A stretch of 64,000 nucleotides of DNA from Talinum fruticosum (GCA_021018815.1 JAITYX010000045.1:3286001-3350000), one strand, 5' to 3'. Numbered from the stretch's first letter, positions 22,007-34,320 are shown. Translations and numbers: made by a program. The notes: generated by a model not told the origin, from the sequence alone.

Positions 22007-23263
22007 ATGGGCTACAATCATGTCTTACTATCCCGAAGGAAGTTCGAAGTAAGAGCTTATATCAAACCGCCTTTCTTCAATGATCCAAACTTTGCCCACT
22101 GGAAGAAACTTATGAAAGTCTTCTTGAAGGACCATGATGATGAGTTATGGGACATTGTGCAAGATGGAAACTATATTCCCATGGTTGGAACACTCGCCAT
22201 ACGAAAATCCCGATTTGAGTACACACAAGTTGAGAAAAAGAAAGTCTCAAAGAATTACAAAGTGCTCAACATATTACTATATAGATTGGATCCTTGTGAA
22301 TTCAACAAAATCTGAGCATGTGAGATAGTAAAAGAAATAAGGGACACCTTTGTTACAACCTATGAAGGAACCAACCAAGTGAGACAATCAAAGATGTTCA
22401 AATTATGAAGCAAAAAGAATTTTCGCAAAGAACCATCGCAAAAGAGATTTAAAAAATCTCACAAAAGTAAGGAAAAATTTCATAAAAATAACTCTAATGT
22501 TGGTAATTGTTTTGGTTGTGGATTTCCAGGACATGTATTCAAGGATTGGCCTAATCCGAGGAAAAAGAAGGACAATAAGAAATTATGCGCCAAGAGAAAG
22601 AAAGTTATGATGGCCACATGGAGTGATAGTGATTCAAATAGAAGTTAAAGTGAACCAAATGTGTGTTTTATGGAAAATGGAGACATAGATCAAGAAATCA
22701 TAAAATCTGACTTGAAACCTAACGTATACTCGGGCTTTGATCCAAACTCGGACTCTAACTCTAACTCAAACTCGGACAATGAAATCAACAACAATGAAAA
22801 GGTACTTGCGTATATTTGACTTTTTCTAAAGATTACTTGGCCAACTCGTATTTTAAGGATTGAAGATTATTATCATGTTGTGATTAAGTCCTTGAAAAAA
22901 TCTTTAAAAGTTTTACAAAATGAAAATTTGACTTTGAAAACTTCATGTGAAACTCTTCGTACTAAACTCGAGAGATCAAAAGTTAGTTTTTCAAGATCTT
23001 AGATTTGAAAAACAAGAATTACAAAGCAAATATGACAAAAACATGAGACTCTTTTGAAACTTGCAAAAGGACAAGAAAATCTTGACATGATACTTGGATC
23101 TCAATGCATTTCTTATCGAAAACAAGGTCTTGGTTTTGACTTTGAGAGTCGAAATATGCTCATAAAAACTTTTTCAAAAAGGGAGATACACAAGAACATC
23201 AAAGTCACCCAAACATTGAAAAGAGAAAGAGCTACTTTGACCATTCTAAGACTCACTAAGTAA
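22007..23263 (+). pseudogene. copia-C gag
   Basis: The start ATG at 22,007 opens a capsid-like frame with PPFFNDPNFAHWKKLMKVFL and DHDDELWDIVQDGNY, ending at a TGA at 22,315. Coding continues with CEIVKEIRDTFVTTYEGTNQ (frame kept but stops present). A zinc-knuckle relic CFGCGFPGHVFKDW (about 22,510-22,555) has its last Cys changed to Trp, so it could not bind zinc normally. A Ser/Asn repeat and a coiled-coil-like stretch follow, then KGQENLDMILGSQ (about 23,067-23,105). Gag would package the element RNA. Several stops make it non-functional. Confidence 0.75.
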
Positions 23264-24360
23264 TTTTGGTCATAACAAAAGTCATGGCAATTTAATTCAA
23301 AGATCCCTCATTACTAGAATTATACAAATTTGGGTACCAAAATGAACAAGACCATCTAATCTGGTCACTAACACCCAAGGACCCAAAATCCGGGTTAACA
23401 ATACTTTGAGAAAGGTTTGATTATGTTTTTGCAGGAAGCTTAACATCCAACCATAAAATACACAAGAAATTAATTGTTTGGATGATCAATGAAGTACACG
23501 CGAGGAATAAAATACCTTCAAGCACACTGCTTATAAATCTTACCTCTTCGTAATACGGCACTAACCTCATATTTCATAGACACTCGAATTTATTCGAAAC
23601 TAAAAGTACATTGAAGCAAAAAGTTGGTTGAGATTATAATACAAAATAAGGTTACATATTCTTTTAAAAAAGGTAACAAAGATTATATGTTTATATTGGA
23701 TGAATATGAAACTTGATATTGCTTGTAGTAACATGCTAAACTTTTGAGAATATTTTGTGGTTTTGAAGATTGGTATCTCGACCATGTTATGCACTCTTAT
23801 TTGCTTACTTGCTTATCTAACTTGTCATTCTGATTTGCTTGTTTGACCATCTATTACTATTCATTGTTTTGTGTATCATATTTAAGAGGAGTAATGTGAC
23901 ATTTTCTAGTTGCTCAATTTGTTTTTGAGAATACTTATTTATTTGATTTTTGAACCTTAAAGTCTTTATTTTGGTTATCTTTTCTCCTTAAAAATATTAT
24001 AATTTAATGCTTTCTTGAGTTGAAGATATTGTTCCATGTGATATGATTGCAAGATATTTCTTATCTTCTACGTTTCAGTTCCTTCATGTTATCCATATAT
24101 GCAACTTTACGATTTTTATCATGTCAATTGAGTCATTGAACTTATTTGATTATATGTAGCTATGCAACTTCATGATTTAGTTTTATCATGTCAATTGAGT
24201 CATTAAAATTCTTTGATTATATGTAGCTATATGATTTAGTATTCCATCTCACAACTTTGTGATAAAGATAATGAAGTATTGTTTATTTCTATTAATTGTA
24301 TTGTGAAAAATGCTCGGACAAACAAGGTAATACCTTCTGGACCCATATTTGAGAATACTT
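23264..24360. other. Decayed protease region or AT-rich insert in copia-C
   Basis: The protease should lie here. Only a very weak resemblance is seen around 23,478-23,505. From about 23,570 to 24,290 the DNA is AT-rich with a near-duplicate of TTTATCATGTCAATTGAGTCATT (about 24,115 and 24,182), possibly a separate insertion. Confidence 0.35.
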
Positions 24361-24772
24361 ATTCCTCTCGACTAACATTCCTCCTCATAATTTGACCTGT
24401 CTTAAAACCTTAGATAGTGAATCATGGCTATGGCATACAAGGTTAGGCCACATTGGTATGAACACCATTGACAAACTTTCAACGCGTGAAAGGGTAAGAG
24501 GTCTTCCAAATTGCAAATACATTAAATACCATGTTTGTGATGCATTTGTGAAAGGTAAGCAAGTTAGAGCATCATTTAAGGCTATTAAATATGTCCCTAG
24601 CACTATACGTCTTGATCTTTTAAATATTTATCTTCGTGGTCCAATCCCGCATAATAGTATCAAAGCTAGTGAGTATGTAATTCTTATATTTGATGACTAT
24701 TGCAAATTTATTTGGGTATTCTTTTTAAGGAATAAAAATGATGCTTTCAAAGAATTTGCTAAGCTGGTTTAG
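24361..24772 (+). pseudogene. copia-C pre-integrase and integrase N-terminus
   Basis: The frame at 24,392-24,772 has the GAG-pre-integrase motif SWLWHTRLGHIGMNTIDKLS and a degenerate zinc-binding part CDAFVKGKQVRASFK, where the usual second CxxC Cys is lost. The integrase start follows with ILIFDDYCKFIWVFFLRNKN, which contains the first catalytic Asp region. It ends KEFAKLV and a stop at the boundary with the Tat LTR. The rest of integrase is missing, which marks the gypsy insertion point. Confidence 0.85.
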
Positions 24773-24774
24773 TA

Positions 24775-26732
24775 ACCACTGCCTAGGCGGCGACCTAGGA
24801 CCGAGCTTCCCTACGATTTGCCCCTTTGGCGTTAGGGGTTTTTTTTTTAGAAAGAGGAAAGAATGACTTAGGATTTTGAAGATTCATTTTAGAAAGTGGG
24901 AATGGACCTTTTATTAAAATTTTTCGAATTTTATTAAATCTGATTAGTTAAAGTTTGAATGGTGATTTTATTAATTATTTTATTTTAGAAATTATTTTCA
25001 GAATTCCTGTAATTTTATTTTCTAATTAAGGAAAAAGCAAAATTAAGGTTTTGGTCCTGGCTCGAGGCTTTAGGGCCATATTGGTGTAAAAACACCAATG
25101 TGGACCGAAGCCTCACCGCCGACCACCCAAGACAGAGCGGCAGCTTATGCCAGGTGAAGGCGGGTGCCAGCCGGAGGCAAAGGCCGATAGAGTTAGCCTC
25201 GGCCTCCGCCCCGGTGGGTAGATCCATAACCTCCTCTTACTGTTCCTCGCAACCGAAAAACACCGAGATGTGCAATTGAATAGAACAAAATATAAAATAA
25301 GGGAGTCGCCAAGTAAGTTTTTAGGAAAGAAAAATAAAAAAATAAAATTTGCTCTTTCAATCATAGTATGGGAAAACTAAGACTAAAAAAGGCTAAAATG
25401 ACTCCATCGGTCTTTGAACCGAGAATTGGATTCGGGGCGAGGTACGAAATATAAGGAACATACTTCAGCTCCGCCCGTCCGAAAACGACCATTACTAGTT
25501 CGAGTAGTGTATTAGAATAGTGCGAGAAAACAAGCATACAACAAGATGCTAAACGAAATTAAAGCAACCAAAACATAACAAGGAAAACAATAAAGAAAAG
25601 CGAGTAAGAAAAGCGAGAAATAGAGAAAAATTACATCGGTCGGGAGGAATTTAAAGCGATTACATCTCTTAAACCACAATACGGAAAATAATAAAAACGA
25701 AATAAATATAACCTTTTGAAGGCTGAATTATGACCCTCAGGTTGTCCCACCTTGCTAATCTGGATCTCCATACTCGGATCTCTTGATGCAATGACGACGA
25801 TCCACGTAAAAGGGCTAGTTTTGTGAATTGTGTCTAGGGTATAGTAATGATCAGTTGAATGAGTGCCCAAAGATTAGAATAATTGAATATTATTAGCTCT
25901 TTGCAAGTATTCAACGCTAAAAGATGAATGCTTATAGGAATTTCAACATAGTAACGTTTAAGTGATAGCATTCGGATTGGCTATCAGCATCGTGATGCTA
26001 AGGCGGGAAGTCGTATGGGAATGAGAGCCATACGTCTCTATTTATAGGAAAGGACCTAGGTCATAAATGACCTAGGGTTTGCCTCTATCCATCCATCAAA
26101 ACAACTGAAATAAAATCGGTCCAAATCCTAGGAGATAGAACCGGATCAAAAAGGGATAAAACTGAATAAAAAGAAGGAAGGCAGGCGTCGTCCAATCGGA
26201 CGCCCTAGGGTTTCGTACCCTAGTTGTGTCTCCAAGGACTCTCCAAGCCAAAACGCAAAGTTCCACTTCATGCTTTTAGAAGGTAGGTGCTGGCCACGAA
26301 ATCCGAGGAGGAAAGCTTCTAGTCTCATGTGGACTATGTTGTGAAGATTAAACGTAACACTTTGATGCTCCCGATCATGAAATACAACGTTTTAACACCG
26401 TCTTCGTGTCTTTAGCTCCTTGTACTCGGAAGAAAGTAGAATGAAGTACTCGGACTCGGAATTTCCCGGTACACAACATCGGACTCCACAATCTCTAAAG
26501 GCTCGGCCCGACTCTTGGATCGTCCGAAAGAAAAGAGGATTTGTGGATCGACCCAAGGCAAAAGGCTATTTATTTGGTGCTGGGGATTCTTTGTGGTTTA
26601 TCGGCTTATGTTACACCAATCGAACACAGTCCAAGATCCAAATCCACAAACAGGACTCGAGATTATCATCATCGGGCCAACAAAAAAGATACAAATAAAG
26701 AAATAAAGGACGACACTATTTAGGTATCTACA
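24775..26732 (-). repeat. 3' LTR of the Tat-type gypsy element
   Basis: On the minus strand it begins TGTAGATACC at 26,732, right after the polypurine tract. It contains TTGGCGACTCCC (about 25,315-25,303) and a short palindrome TTGGTGTAAAAACACCAA (25,081-25,098). It ends near GCCTAGGCAGTGGTTACTA (24,790-24,771). The exact left border is within a few bases, because no partner LTR remains in the window and no target duplication can be checked. Confidence 0.75.
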
Positions 26733-26755
26733 GTTAACCCCCACTTTGACCGAGT
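26733..26755 (-). promoter_or_regulatory. Polypurine tract of the Tat-type element
   Basis: On the minus strand CAAAGTGGGGGTTAAC directly precedes TGTAGATACC. This is the primer for second-strand DNA synthesis and fixes the LTR start. Confidence 0.8.
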
Positions 26756-27507
26756 CTAAAAGACGAAGGGTCAAAGTAGACACTAAAAGGTACTTACCTC
26801 AATTTTTATAAGATATTATTTGATGCCTGGAATTGATTGTAATTAAACCCGAACTCCAAAGTGGAACCTAAACTTGATCGTGATGCATGTGTTCCAAGTC
26901 CGGTAGAAACGATCCTAAGATTGGCTTGATTAGAGCCCGAAGCTTGGCATATTCTTGTGCTGAAACCTCGATCGTTTTTTGATATGAAGCTTGGCTAAAA
27001 ATTTGATGTACTAGCACACTTGTTAGTGCATAATTGGATTGATAAAAATTCAGTATTTTACCTCGTAATTTAGTCAAAAACATATTGATAAATTTGTTTC
27101 CAAAAAGCCGATTAGTGGGCCTAGAAACTCCCACTTGCATGGACAAGGGACAAAAATCACATGCTTTGAAGGGACAAGGCTGCATGAACTAGGAAGGTGG
27201 GCTATGGGCTAGGCTACGAAAGCTGTCGCCGATTGGACTTCACGACGCCTCATGGTCTGGCGCCGGCAAGCCTTTGGCGGCGTGGCCCTCGGCGTGCTCC
27301 GATCGAATTCCCTTGGTTCCCCATTACTTGCTTGACTCTTATTTTGTATGCTTGGATGCCTTGACCGAATTTTCTTGTAAATGGAGGTGCATGATGTGTT
27401 TCATTTTGCACACCAACTCTTCATCTTATTCTTGCTCCCCTCTTGCGTTTCCTTGCTTTGCTCCCTCTTGAAAGCTAGTTGGTTCTCAAGAACTCTTTGT
27501 CTTCAAA
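26756..27507. other. Spacer between LTR and antisense accessory gene
   Basis: This lies upstream of the plus-strand plant mobile domain gene and would hold its promoter. A minus-strand frame of 105 codons (27,185-26,868) has no recognisable domain. A GC-rich patch lies at about 27,225-27,300. Confidence 0.4.
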
Positions 27508-30057
27508 ATGCCTAGAAGAAAAGCCCATCCTGTAAGAAGAACTAGAGCCGAGAGTCTTACTCGAGACTCTTTCCTTGAGCACGAATGGCAACCTCGGAAT
27601 GAATGGAACCCAAGCGATCTTCTAGTTAAAGCTGAAAATCACGTCTCTTCACTTGCTATTTCTTCTTCAGTAAGCTAATTGGCTTAAACCTCTTCATTGC
27701 TAATTTAGAGTAATCCTTTAACCAAAATCTTGTTGGATTTTGTCTTGTAGAAAGCCTCAATTCGAAGCAATGGAGCCATCTCAAAATTTTTGGAGACATA
27801 CATGAGGATGCATTTTCCTCTTGAAAATATCATGTACAATAATGGGTTCGGACCTTTCTACATCGCTTTATGTTAGCTTATTGATAGGAGGGAGAGGGAT
27901 CCCATTAGAGCTATCATTGAACGCTTTTAGGGCACATCCAACACGTTCCACCTCCCTTCGGTGAGATGACAATAACTCCCTTTGATTTTTCTGTTTTGTT
28001 CGGTTTGGGCTTCTCAAGAAAACCTTTAGCCTATGACCGGAATTTGTATAAGAATCGTAAATATCTCCGCCACCTTTTCAGTTCTTTAGTAGATAGATTT
28101 CCATACAACAACCACTTCAAATATACCATTCTTTTTGAAGCTTTTGAGGATGATGTTTTCCGACCTCAACAACAAATCAGGATCGTGCTTGCTCCTCTCT
28201 TGAGTATGATCCTCTTTTTCGACCAAGCTGCTAAAATTCATGTTCATTATTTGGGGAAATTAGTGGACCTTGATAGAATAAAAGAGCTTAATTGGGGTGT
28301 TCCCGTATATACTTGCATCATTAGAGGCCTCCGTGCTGGTGTGTGCCACATAAAACAAAAACCAGACTCCATCAACTATCTTCCTTTGAATGGCTTATGG
28401 ATGATCATTGAGGTATACTCAAATTCTTTTTCTTCAATATTTACTTTTCATCTTGTGTGGATAAAAAGCCTTACTTAACTTTACAAATTGTAGCCATGGT
28501 TGTATGAATACTTTCCACACCTCTCTCCCGGCTCAACAAATCGACCCACGTTTTTGACGTCCGCGTCATGGGCTAGAGTTTATCTTGAACGTCCCAAGAC
28601 ACATGAAATAGACTTCTTGAGATCAGCCCTCAACCGTGTAAACTCAGTATGCTGCCTCTACTCTCAAATCTTGCTCCGAAAAAATTCTTAAAAGGCTTGT
28701 TTACCATAGTTTAGCATTCTGGTCATGCCCACGGCCCGCACCACTACCTGTTGGGCCACCAAGTGATGCAGCCCAACCCCTATATCCATTGTTTTCGTCC
28801 GTTTTCTTATTGCTCTTCATATTTGCTAGCTAATTTCTTGATAATTCATGTATGTAGGCCAACTTCCATCCTTGGGCCCAGGTTCAACTTTCCCAAAATG
28901 TCCTTTGTGGCTTGGGAATTAAGTGAAAAAGGATCTTATTTGAAGGTCCTTTTGGGTTCTGTTGGTATCTTTGGGAGAAAGTCACTCCTCAAATTTGAGT
29001 TAACACATGGCCTCCGTTTGTTCCGGTCGATCCACCTTCGACCATATTTTATTTTTGTTTTCTTTCTCTAAATGAGCAAGCGGCAGCCAAGGTGGGGTAT
29101 CATTTTACCTCACTTTTGAACTTGAATACTTCCTATGCCCATCATGCTTCTCGTATTATGACCCAATTAGTGAGTGCACAACTTCTTTCTTATAACTTGA
29201 ATTTCTTGCATGGAAATTAATCTTCATCTTCTCTTCTCCTTTGGAAGCTCACTCCTGCCGACATCCATATTCCGAGTCTCAATGTGGATGTTGCTCTTCC
29301 TGGGGCCTCCTCATTTGGTGAGAATTCTCGAAATCCCGAAGAGGAATGTGTTGGGCATCCCTTTCCTAAGAATTGGCGAGGGTAAGAGTTACATGCTCTC
29401 TTCCTTCTTTAGTTGTATGCTAAAGATATCTCCTTTTAGTCGACATCAATAAATTTTGTAGTACAACCGGGAATAATTGAGAGCCATGTCTATCGGGTTT
29501 CGATCGGCTCTTCGTGGACTCCAAAATTTCTTAATCGGGCGATCTTTTCGGGTAAATCCTTGATTAGTGTAGTGCTAATTTCGTTAAGCTTCTATTGCTT
29601 TCTATGATTTGCTAATCACATCTTTTGATATTGTAGAGGCGTTGATCTAGAGCATTTCCTACCGGTAATCTACTCGGTGCACCCGAGACACCGTCTCAAG
29701 CTCCCGAACAACAAACGCATTCTAGTATTAATGCTAGACAAGGCTCGTCACGATGTTCTTCACGTCGTGCTCATAATAGCGAGTGCGTTCAAGGCAGGAC
29801 CTAGCACTTCCGGGCCTAGTATTTCCGATGCGGGACCTAGCCATTCCGAGGAGAGTTTGAACGTCCTTCCCTTGCGGACCTTTGATCGTCATGGGAACCC
29901 TCTTTACTTCCCTCGGTCTTCTTACAGCAGACCATCTCACGAGACTTCGCAAGCTTGGGACCAAGGAGGTCGATCATATCAAGGTAATGAATCTACATCC
30001 ATCTTGGATGACTTTGGGAACTACATCTTCGATGATGACACCAATGACGATGCGTAG
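27508..30057 (+). pseudogene. Plant mobile domain (PMD) accessory gene, antisense to pol
   Basis: This plus-strand, intron-containing gene has a 54-codon first exon (27,508-27,669, start MPRRKAHPVRRTRAE) ending at a GTAAGC donor, and a second exon from 27,751 after TTGTAG. The exon carries IRSNGAISKFLETYM, then FHLPFGEMTITPFDFSVLFG, the signature of the aminotransferase-like plant mobile domain, then NWGVPVYTCIIRGLRAG. After a GTATAC donor a third exon at about 28,494 reads PWLYEYFPHLSP and SWARVYLERPKTHE. The C-terminal part (to 30,057) reads FDRHGNPLYFPRS and an acidic DDFGNYIFDDDTNDD tail. In host proteins MAIN/MAIL1 this domain acts in silencing. Two in-frame TAG codons and a 1-base loss (27,870-27,965) break it, and later parts are shifted too. 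Confidence 0.75.
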
Positions 30058-30602
30058 AGGACTCCTTGCCGCTTCCACTACTTGCTGATTAATGGACCTC
30101 TGGTAGGGTGTTTGTTTATTAATGTATTATTATATTGTAATGAAGACTTTTATGTGATGAGATGAAATGTAGGACTCAATTCTAAAAATGCGTTCTTTTA
30201 TTTAATATGATGCAGAAAATTTAGGAAAAATACAAAGAAAAATTTAAAAAATTCACTAGCCCCTACTCCCCTACGAGAAAATAATAAAAGAAAAATGGGA
30301 AATCTCAAGTGCATGGCCTAAAAACAAAGCATGCGCCACGGGCTAGGACGAAGAAATAAAATGACCAAGGACTGCTCGGTCACAAGAAAACAACGAAATG
30401 GGCTGGGCCCAAGCCATGGCCGCGCCGGCCATGTATGATTCCTATAGGGATGGTAATGCCTTGTTGTACTAATCATAGTGGGATCCGAAGCACTCTAGAA
30501 AAACACCTATAAATATGATGAACGTGTAGCACAAAATAAACACCAATATTAAAGCCTTCAATCAACCGCACTATATCTTTTCTTATCCTTAGAAATAGAA
30601 CC
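30058..30602. other. Spacer between the two antisense accessory genes
   Basis: The first part is AT-rich and suits a 3' end of the PMD transcript. A palindrome CATGGCCGCGCCGGCCATG lies at 30,415-30,433. No gene is recognised. Confidence 0.45.
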
Positions 30603-32142
30603 ATGAGCTATATGACTGAGTTAACCCCATAGATGCATGAGATGAGTAACATGGATAGGTCCAGGTTAACCAATTATGGGCTGAATGTCCTATTTAGCAT
30701 TCGCTAGGTGAAAATCTATTGGCCTTTCTTAAGGGCTGCTGTAGCCTCATCGGGATCGTTATCGCCATGTCTTTAGGTTTGGGGATAATGAATAGTGTCC
30801 CTTGCCTAAAGAATTCGATACCATACTAGGTAATTTTAGGCGAACAAAACTCACTCGTTCTCAAATCCTCGGAAAATCTTCATGAAAAGTACCAATATTT
30901 ACTAAAGCCGAGTAATAAGAATCTAGGGTGGATTCTTATTGGGAATCGAGTTAGTTTATCCAATCTTATGAAGTATTACCGCAACATATATGCCTATGTT
31001 GAGTCCATAATCATCTCGAGACGGCAAGCTATCATCACCTGAATGATAGGCGGATTTCTGCTAGTAGGAGGCCATGAAGATCCGGCACCAGCGGCTCTAC
31101 TAAGCCTCGGTGGAACAGTTAGAGAATAATTGTTCCCTAACTCCACTAATAGTAGCTGAAATTATAATTGGCTTAGACCGAGTTGAAGCCAACGCCGAAC
31201 GAATTTTCATGGAAGCCCATTGTTATTGCAGGTAAGCATAAAACAATGAGCGGAAGTAAGTGAACGCCAACCGGTTGACGGCGCCGACCAAAGGCCGAGG
31301 ACTTCTAGTTTATGCCAAAAAAAGAATTTTAACTTTCGTTCCTTCCTCTTACGTGGCTATATATTATTTCGATTTTGCTCCTATTGGGCCTAAAAAGTTA
31401 GATTTTGATTGTGCAAAACACTAATATTTGATTTTGCATCTCGTGATGTGTAGAGTCTGGTTAATGGAACATCTAAAGCTCATTGATGCTCCACCGAAGT
31501 TGGATACATACCTAGCGATACACTTCTATCAGCGAAAATGAAAATTGGTAGTAGCCGATTACCCGACCTCTCAATGGTAAGAATATCTTAGAAATCATAG
31601 TAACCATCTCCTATGGTATGTTAAACACTAGAAGGTGTCCCAGTTCAAAACGCACACTACAGTAACACCCATATATACGTCTATTAGGCGTAGAGGAGAG
31701 TACGTATTACTTTCCCGGCCGTGTGTTGCGACAAATGAATATGGAACAAGTAATACCACTTATGGATTATATCCGGCCCATAAACTTTGACTTGTACAGA
31801 GGGCATGATAGCTCTAGACAAATTGGGTCGTGGCCCGAATATTGGAGAGGTCTGCCGAAACTGTTGACTCCTACAGCATTGCCGACACCTGACGAAGTTG
31901 CAAACACTATTGTTTCTCCCTATTATCTAGAGTGGACAATAAAAGTAGATCCCAAACGACGAAAGGCACTAAGACTCATAGAGTTAAATCCTGAAGAAGT
32001 TGTCCCTATACGCGCCGTTGAAGAGAAACTGAAGCTAAAGAAACCGAAGAAAGGAGGGCCCGTCGAATCCAAAAATGAAAGGAACGCTCCTGAGATGAGG
32101 AAACCGAGTCTAGCGATCTTAAAGGAAAGAAAGTGCGAATAG
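30603..32142 (+). pseudogene. DUF7745-like accessory gene, antisense to pol
   Basis: Plus-strand coding pieces from 30,603 include VKIYWPFLRAAVASSG, then RHVFRFGDN (about 30,765-30,785). A region at 30,930-31,231 reads GGHEDPAPAALLSLGGTVRE and MEAHCYC and ends at a CAG|GTAAGC donor. After an acceptor near 31,454 come LKLIDAPPKLDTYLAIHFYQ and VADYPTSQW. The last frame (31,723-32,142) reads RQMNMEQVIPLMDYIRP and has a Lys-rich C-terminus. The order fits the DUF7745 family, relatives of plant mobile domain proteins often found in retroelements; that assignment is from memory of family layout. The function is unknown. Frameshifts and stops between pieces show it is dead. Confidence 0.6.
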
Positions 32143-32649
32143 ACCAGGGCTTAGACTCCTAGGATAGAATAAAAGAAAAGGAGGATTAGTTTTGCCTCTT
32201 TAGAACAATGTTTATTTATTTTACAAGTAGTATGCTTGCAAGTATTTCCCTTTATTAATATGTAATGAGGTAAGTAGTAGGCTTACCTTTTATTGAATAA
32301 AAGTAAGTAATATGCTATAGTTTAATATTTTTGTCGGTCACCTAGAGGTAAAATAAAAACAAATAATGTGGAGCGTTTAGTTGGACTGTCTCGAAAAAGA
32401 ATAACAGATTGCCTAATTGGGCCATCCCGCGGATAAAGGAACTAAGGAAGACCAGAATAAGAGGGTAAAACCGTGCCCTGGCCAGCCCACCGTTGACCAG
32501 GTGGTGGTTGGCGCCTACCTTAGCTTAGCTCTGATTGGGCTAGGCTCGGCCTACTACCTAGGAGCATGCTAGGCATAATACTTCTTCAATCGATCTAAAT
32601 TGGTGTACTAGAAAATCTCTTCTCCGTCCAAATCGGTTAACTTTACCGC
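32143..32649. other. Spacer between convergent accessory gene and integrase
   Basis: This is the tail-to-tail intergenic DNA of the Tat element. A GC-rich patch lies at 32,480-32,575. No coding frame of note. Confidence 0.45.
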
Positions 32650-33790
32650 TCCGCGGGTAAAATCTGATTAAGTATGAATGGGCCTTGCCGATCGGGCTTA
32701 AATTTCCCTCGTGGGTCCCGAATTGGTGCTCTTATCTCTTTAAGGACCAAATCCCAATTTGCAAATTACGAGGCTTAACCTTTTTAATAAATGCCCTAGA
32801 TATACGAGTTTGGTATATTTTGATATTATGTAAGGTGTTGAGGTGCCTCTCATCCAATAATACTAACTCCTTATAGCACACTTTGGCCCATTCAGCTTCC
32901 GGAATTTGGCTTTCAACAATTATCCTTAACGGAGGAATGACAATCTTAAGCTGGAAGGGTCGCTTCCATGCCATAGACTAAAGAGTAAGGCATTGCTCCC
33001 GTAGAGGCTCTAATAGAAGTTCTATAACCCCACAAAGCAAAAGGTAATTTATCCGGCCAATCCTTATAAGTAACTGTCATTTTCTCCACTATCTTCCGAA
33101 TATTCTTATTAACGACCTCAATCGCTCTCGCTGATCCGAGGGCTATATGAGGAAGATTTATGATGTCGAATTTTATAATTAACCAACAAATTCACTACTT
33201 CCTTCTTAAAATGACTACCATGGTCACTTATTAGCTCGTGGGGCACCTCATAACGACAGATAATGTTCGGGTGATAAATTTGGCTACATGTTTCGATGTC
33301 GAGTTGCGTAGGAAGCTGCCTTAGCCCATTTGGTGAAGTAGTTGATTGCTATTAACACAAATTCGTGACCTCCTATTCCTTTAGGAGTCACCTTGCTAAT
33401 TATGTCTATTCCCCAAATTGAAAAAGGCTAGGGTGAAGACAGCACGAGTAAGGAATGACGGGGTTGGTCTTGTAGATTTGCATACATCCGACACTTATGG
33501 CACTTCCTAACAAAGTCATGACAGTCCTTCGCTATGGTAGACCAGTAATAACCAAGTCTCCGAATCCTCCGGAGCAACATCCTACTGTTCATATGAGGTC
33601 CACATTCCCTACCATGAATCTCTTCCGTAATGCACTTTGCTTCATGTTGATTGACACAAAGTAAGTTAATTCCGAGTTGGTTTTCTTGAACAATTGCCCT
33701 TGATTAATGAAGAATTGGGCAACCAACATCCTGATGGTTCGTTGGGCTCTACGTATGGAGTTTAAGGGATACTCTTGCTTGTCCAAATAC
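32650..33790 (-). pseudogene. Integrase of the Tat-type element
   Basis: On the minus strand the N-terminal zinc-binding part begins around 33,780 (EYPLNSIRRAQRTIRMLVAQ). The core has IWGIDIISKVTPKGIGGHEF and NYFTKWAKAAS (about 33,415-33,310), then ELISDHGSHFKKE (about 33,240-33,200). It therefore keeps two of the three acidic catalytic positions in view. The C-terminal part (32,974-32,732) reads PPLRIIVESQIPEAEWAKV and RAFIKKVKPRNLQIG. Integrase inserts the element cDNA into the genome. Frames change several times. Its 3' neighbour on the minus strand is the antisense accessory block. Confidence 0.85.
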
Positions 33791-34320
33791 TAATAAATAT
33801 CATGATACCAACTAGTATGGTCAGTATTATATACTTCTAAGGTGCGGACACGCAGTCTGTCTCCGTCGCTCAATGTGAATGGGCATTGAGTGAATGCCGA
33901 TAGGGATATTGATCATAGACGCTAACTTAGCTAATGCATCCGCAAATTGATTATCATCCCTAATAAGGTAAGTGAAAGAGATATTCTCGAAATGCTTAGA
34001 TAATTCCGTCAAGTATGCTTGGTAGGGAGCCAAGGCTTCACTACGTACCTTCCACCTCTACGAAATTTGGTTGATGATCAAACCGGAATCTCCGAAAACC
34101 TTGATATTCTTAACCCCGATCTCTGTTGTAGCCTCAAGTCCTGTAATACAAGCCTCGTACTCTGCAGCATTATGGATGACCACAAAGTCTAGTTTGACTG
34201 AAATGGGGGTATGTGCTCCCTCCAGGTGAGACTAAAAGAATCCCTACTCCAAATCCCTTCGATTGGAAGCGCCATCGAAGTATATTGTCCAAACTTCCAC
34301 CTCTACTTGTAAAATATCTT
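33791..34320 (-). pseudogene. Second (archaeal-type) RNase H of the Tat-type element
   Basis: Minus-strand codons read VEVWTIYFDGASNRRD (about 34,300-34,250), the first catalytic Asp block of RNase H. They continue with AHTPISVKLDFVV, NAAEYEACITGLEA (about 34,170-34,125) and KVFGDSGLIINQIS. The end reads LIRDDNQFADALAKLASM (about 33,990-33,930), which includes the final catalytic Asp. An extra RNase H after the RT-linked one is diagnostic of Tat/Ogre elements. Stops and small shifts are present. Confidence 0.82.

Larger units (their letters stand above)
21900..24772 (+). mobile_element. Ty1/copia retrotransposon copia-C, truncated in integrase
   Basis: The identifiable part runs from an LTR 3' end (ACTTACA at about 21,953-21,959) and primer-binding site through gag and the pre-integrase region to the start of integrase. 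It stops at 24,772, where the Tat-type gypsy LTR begins. The Gag resembles that of the Sirevirus-like copy at 50,568, including the shared ENLDM-LGSQ motif, so the two are related lineages. The rest of pol is not found on the far side of the gypsy element. Confidence 0.8.

Noticed and set aside
26868..27185. 105-codon minus-strand frame in the Tat element
   Set aside because: No family resemblance. It lies in a zone expected to be the promoter of the antisense gene.
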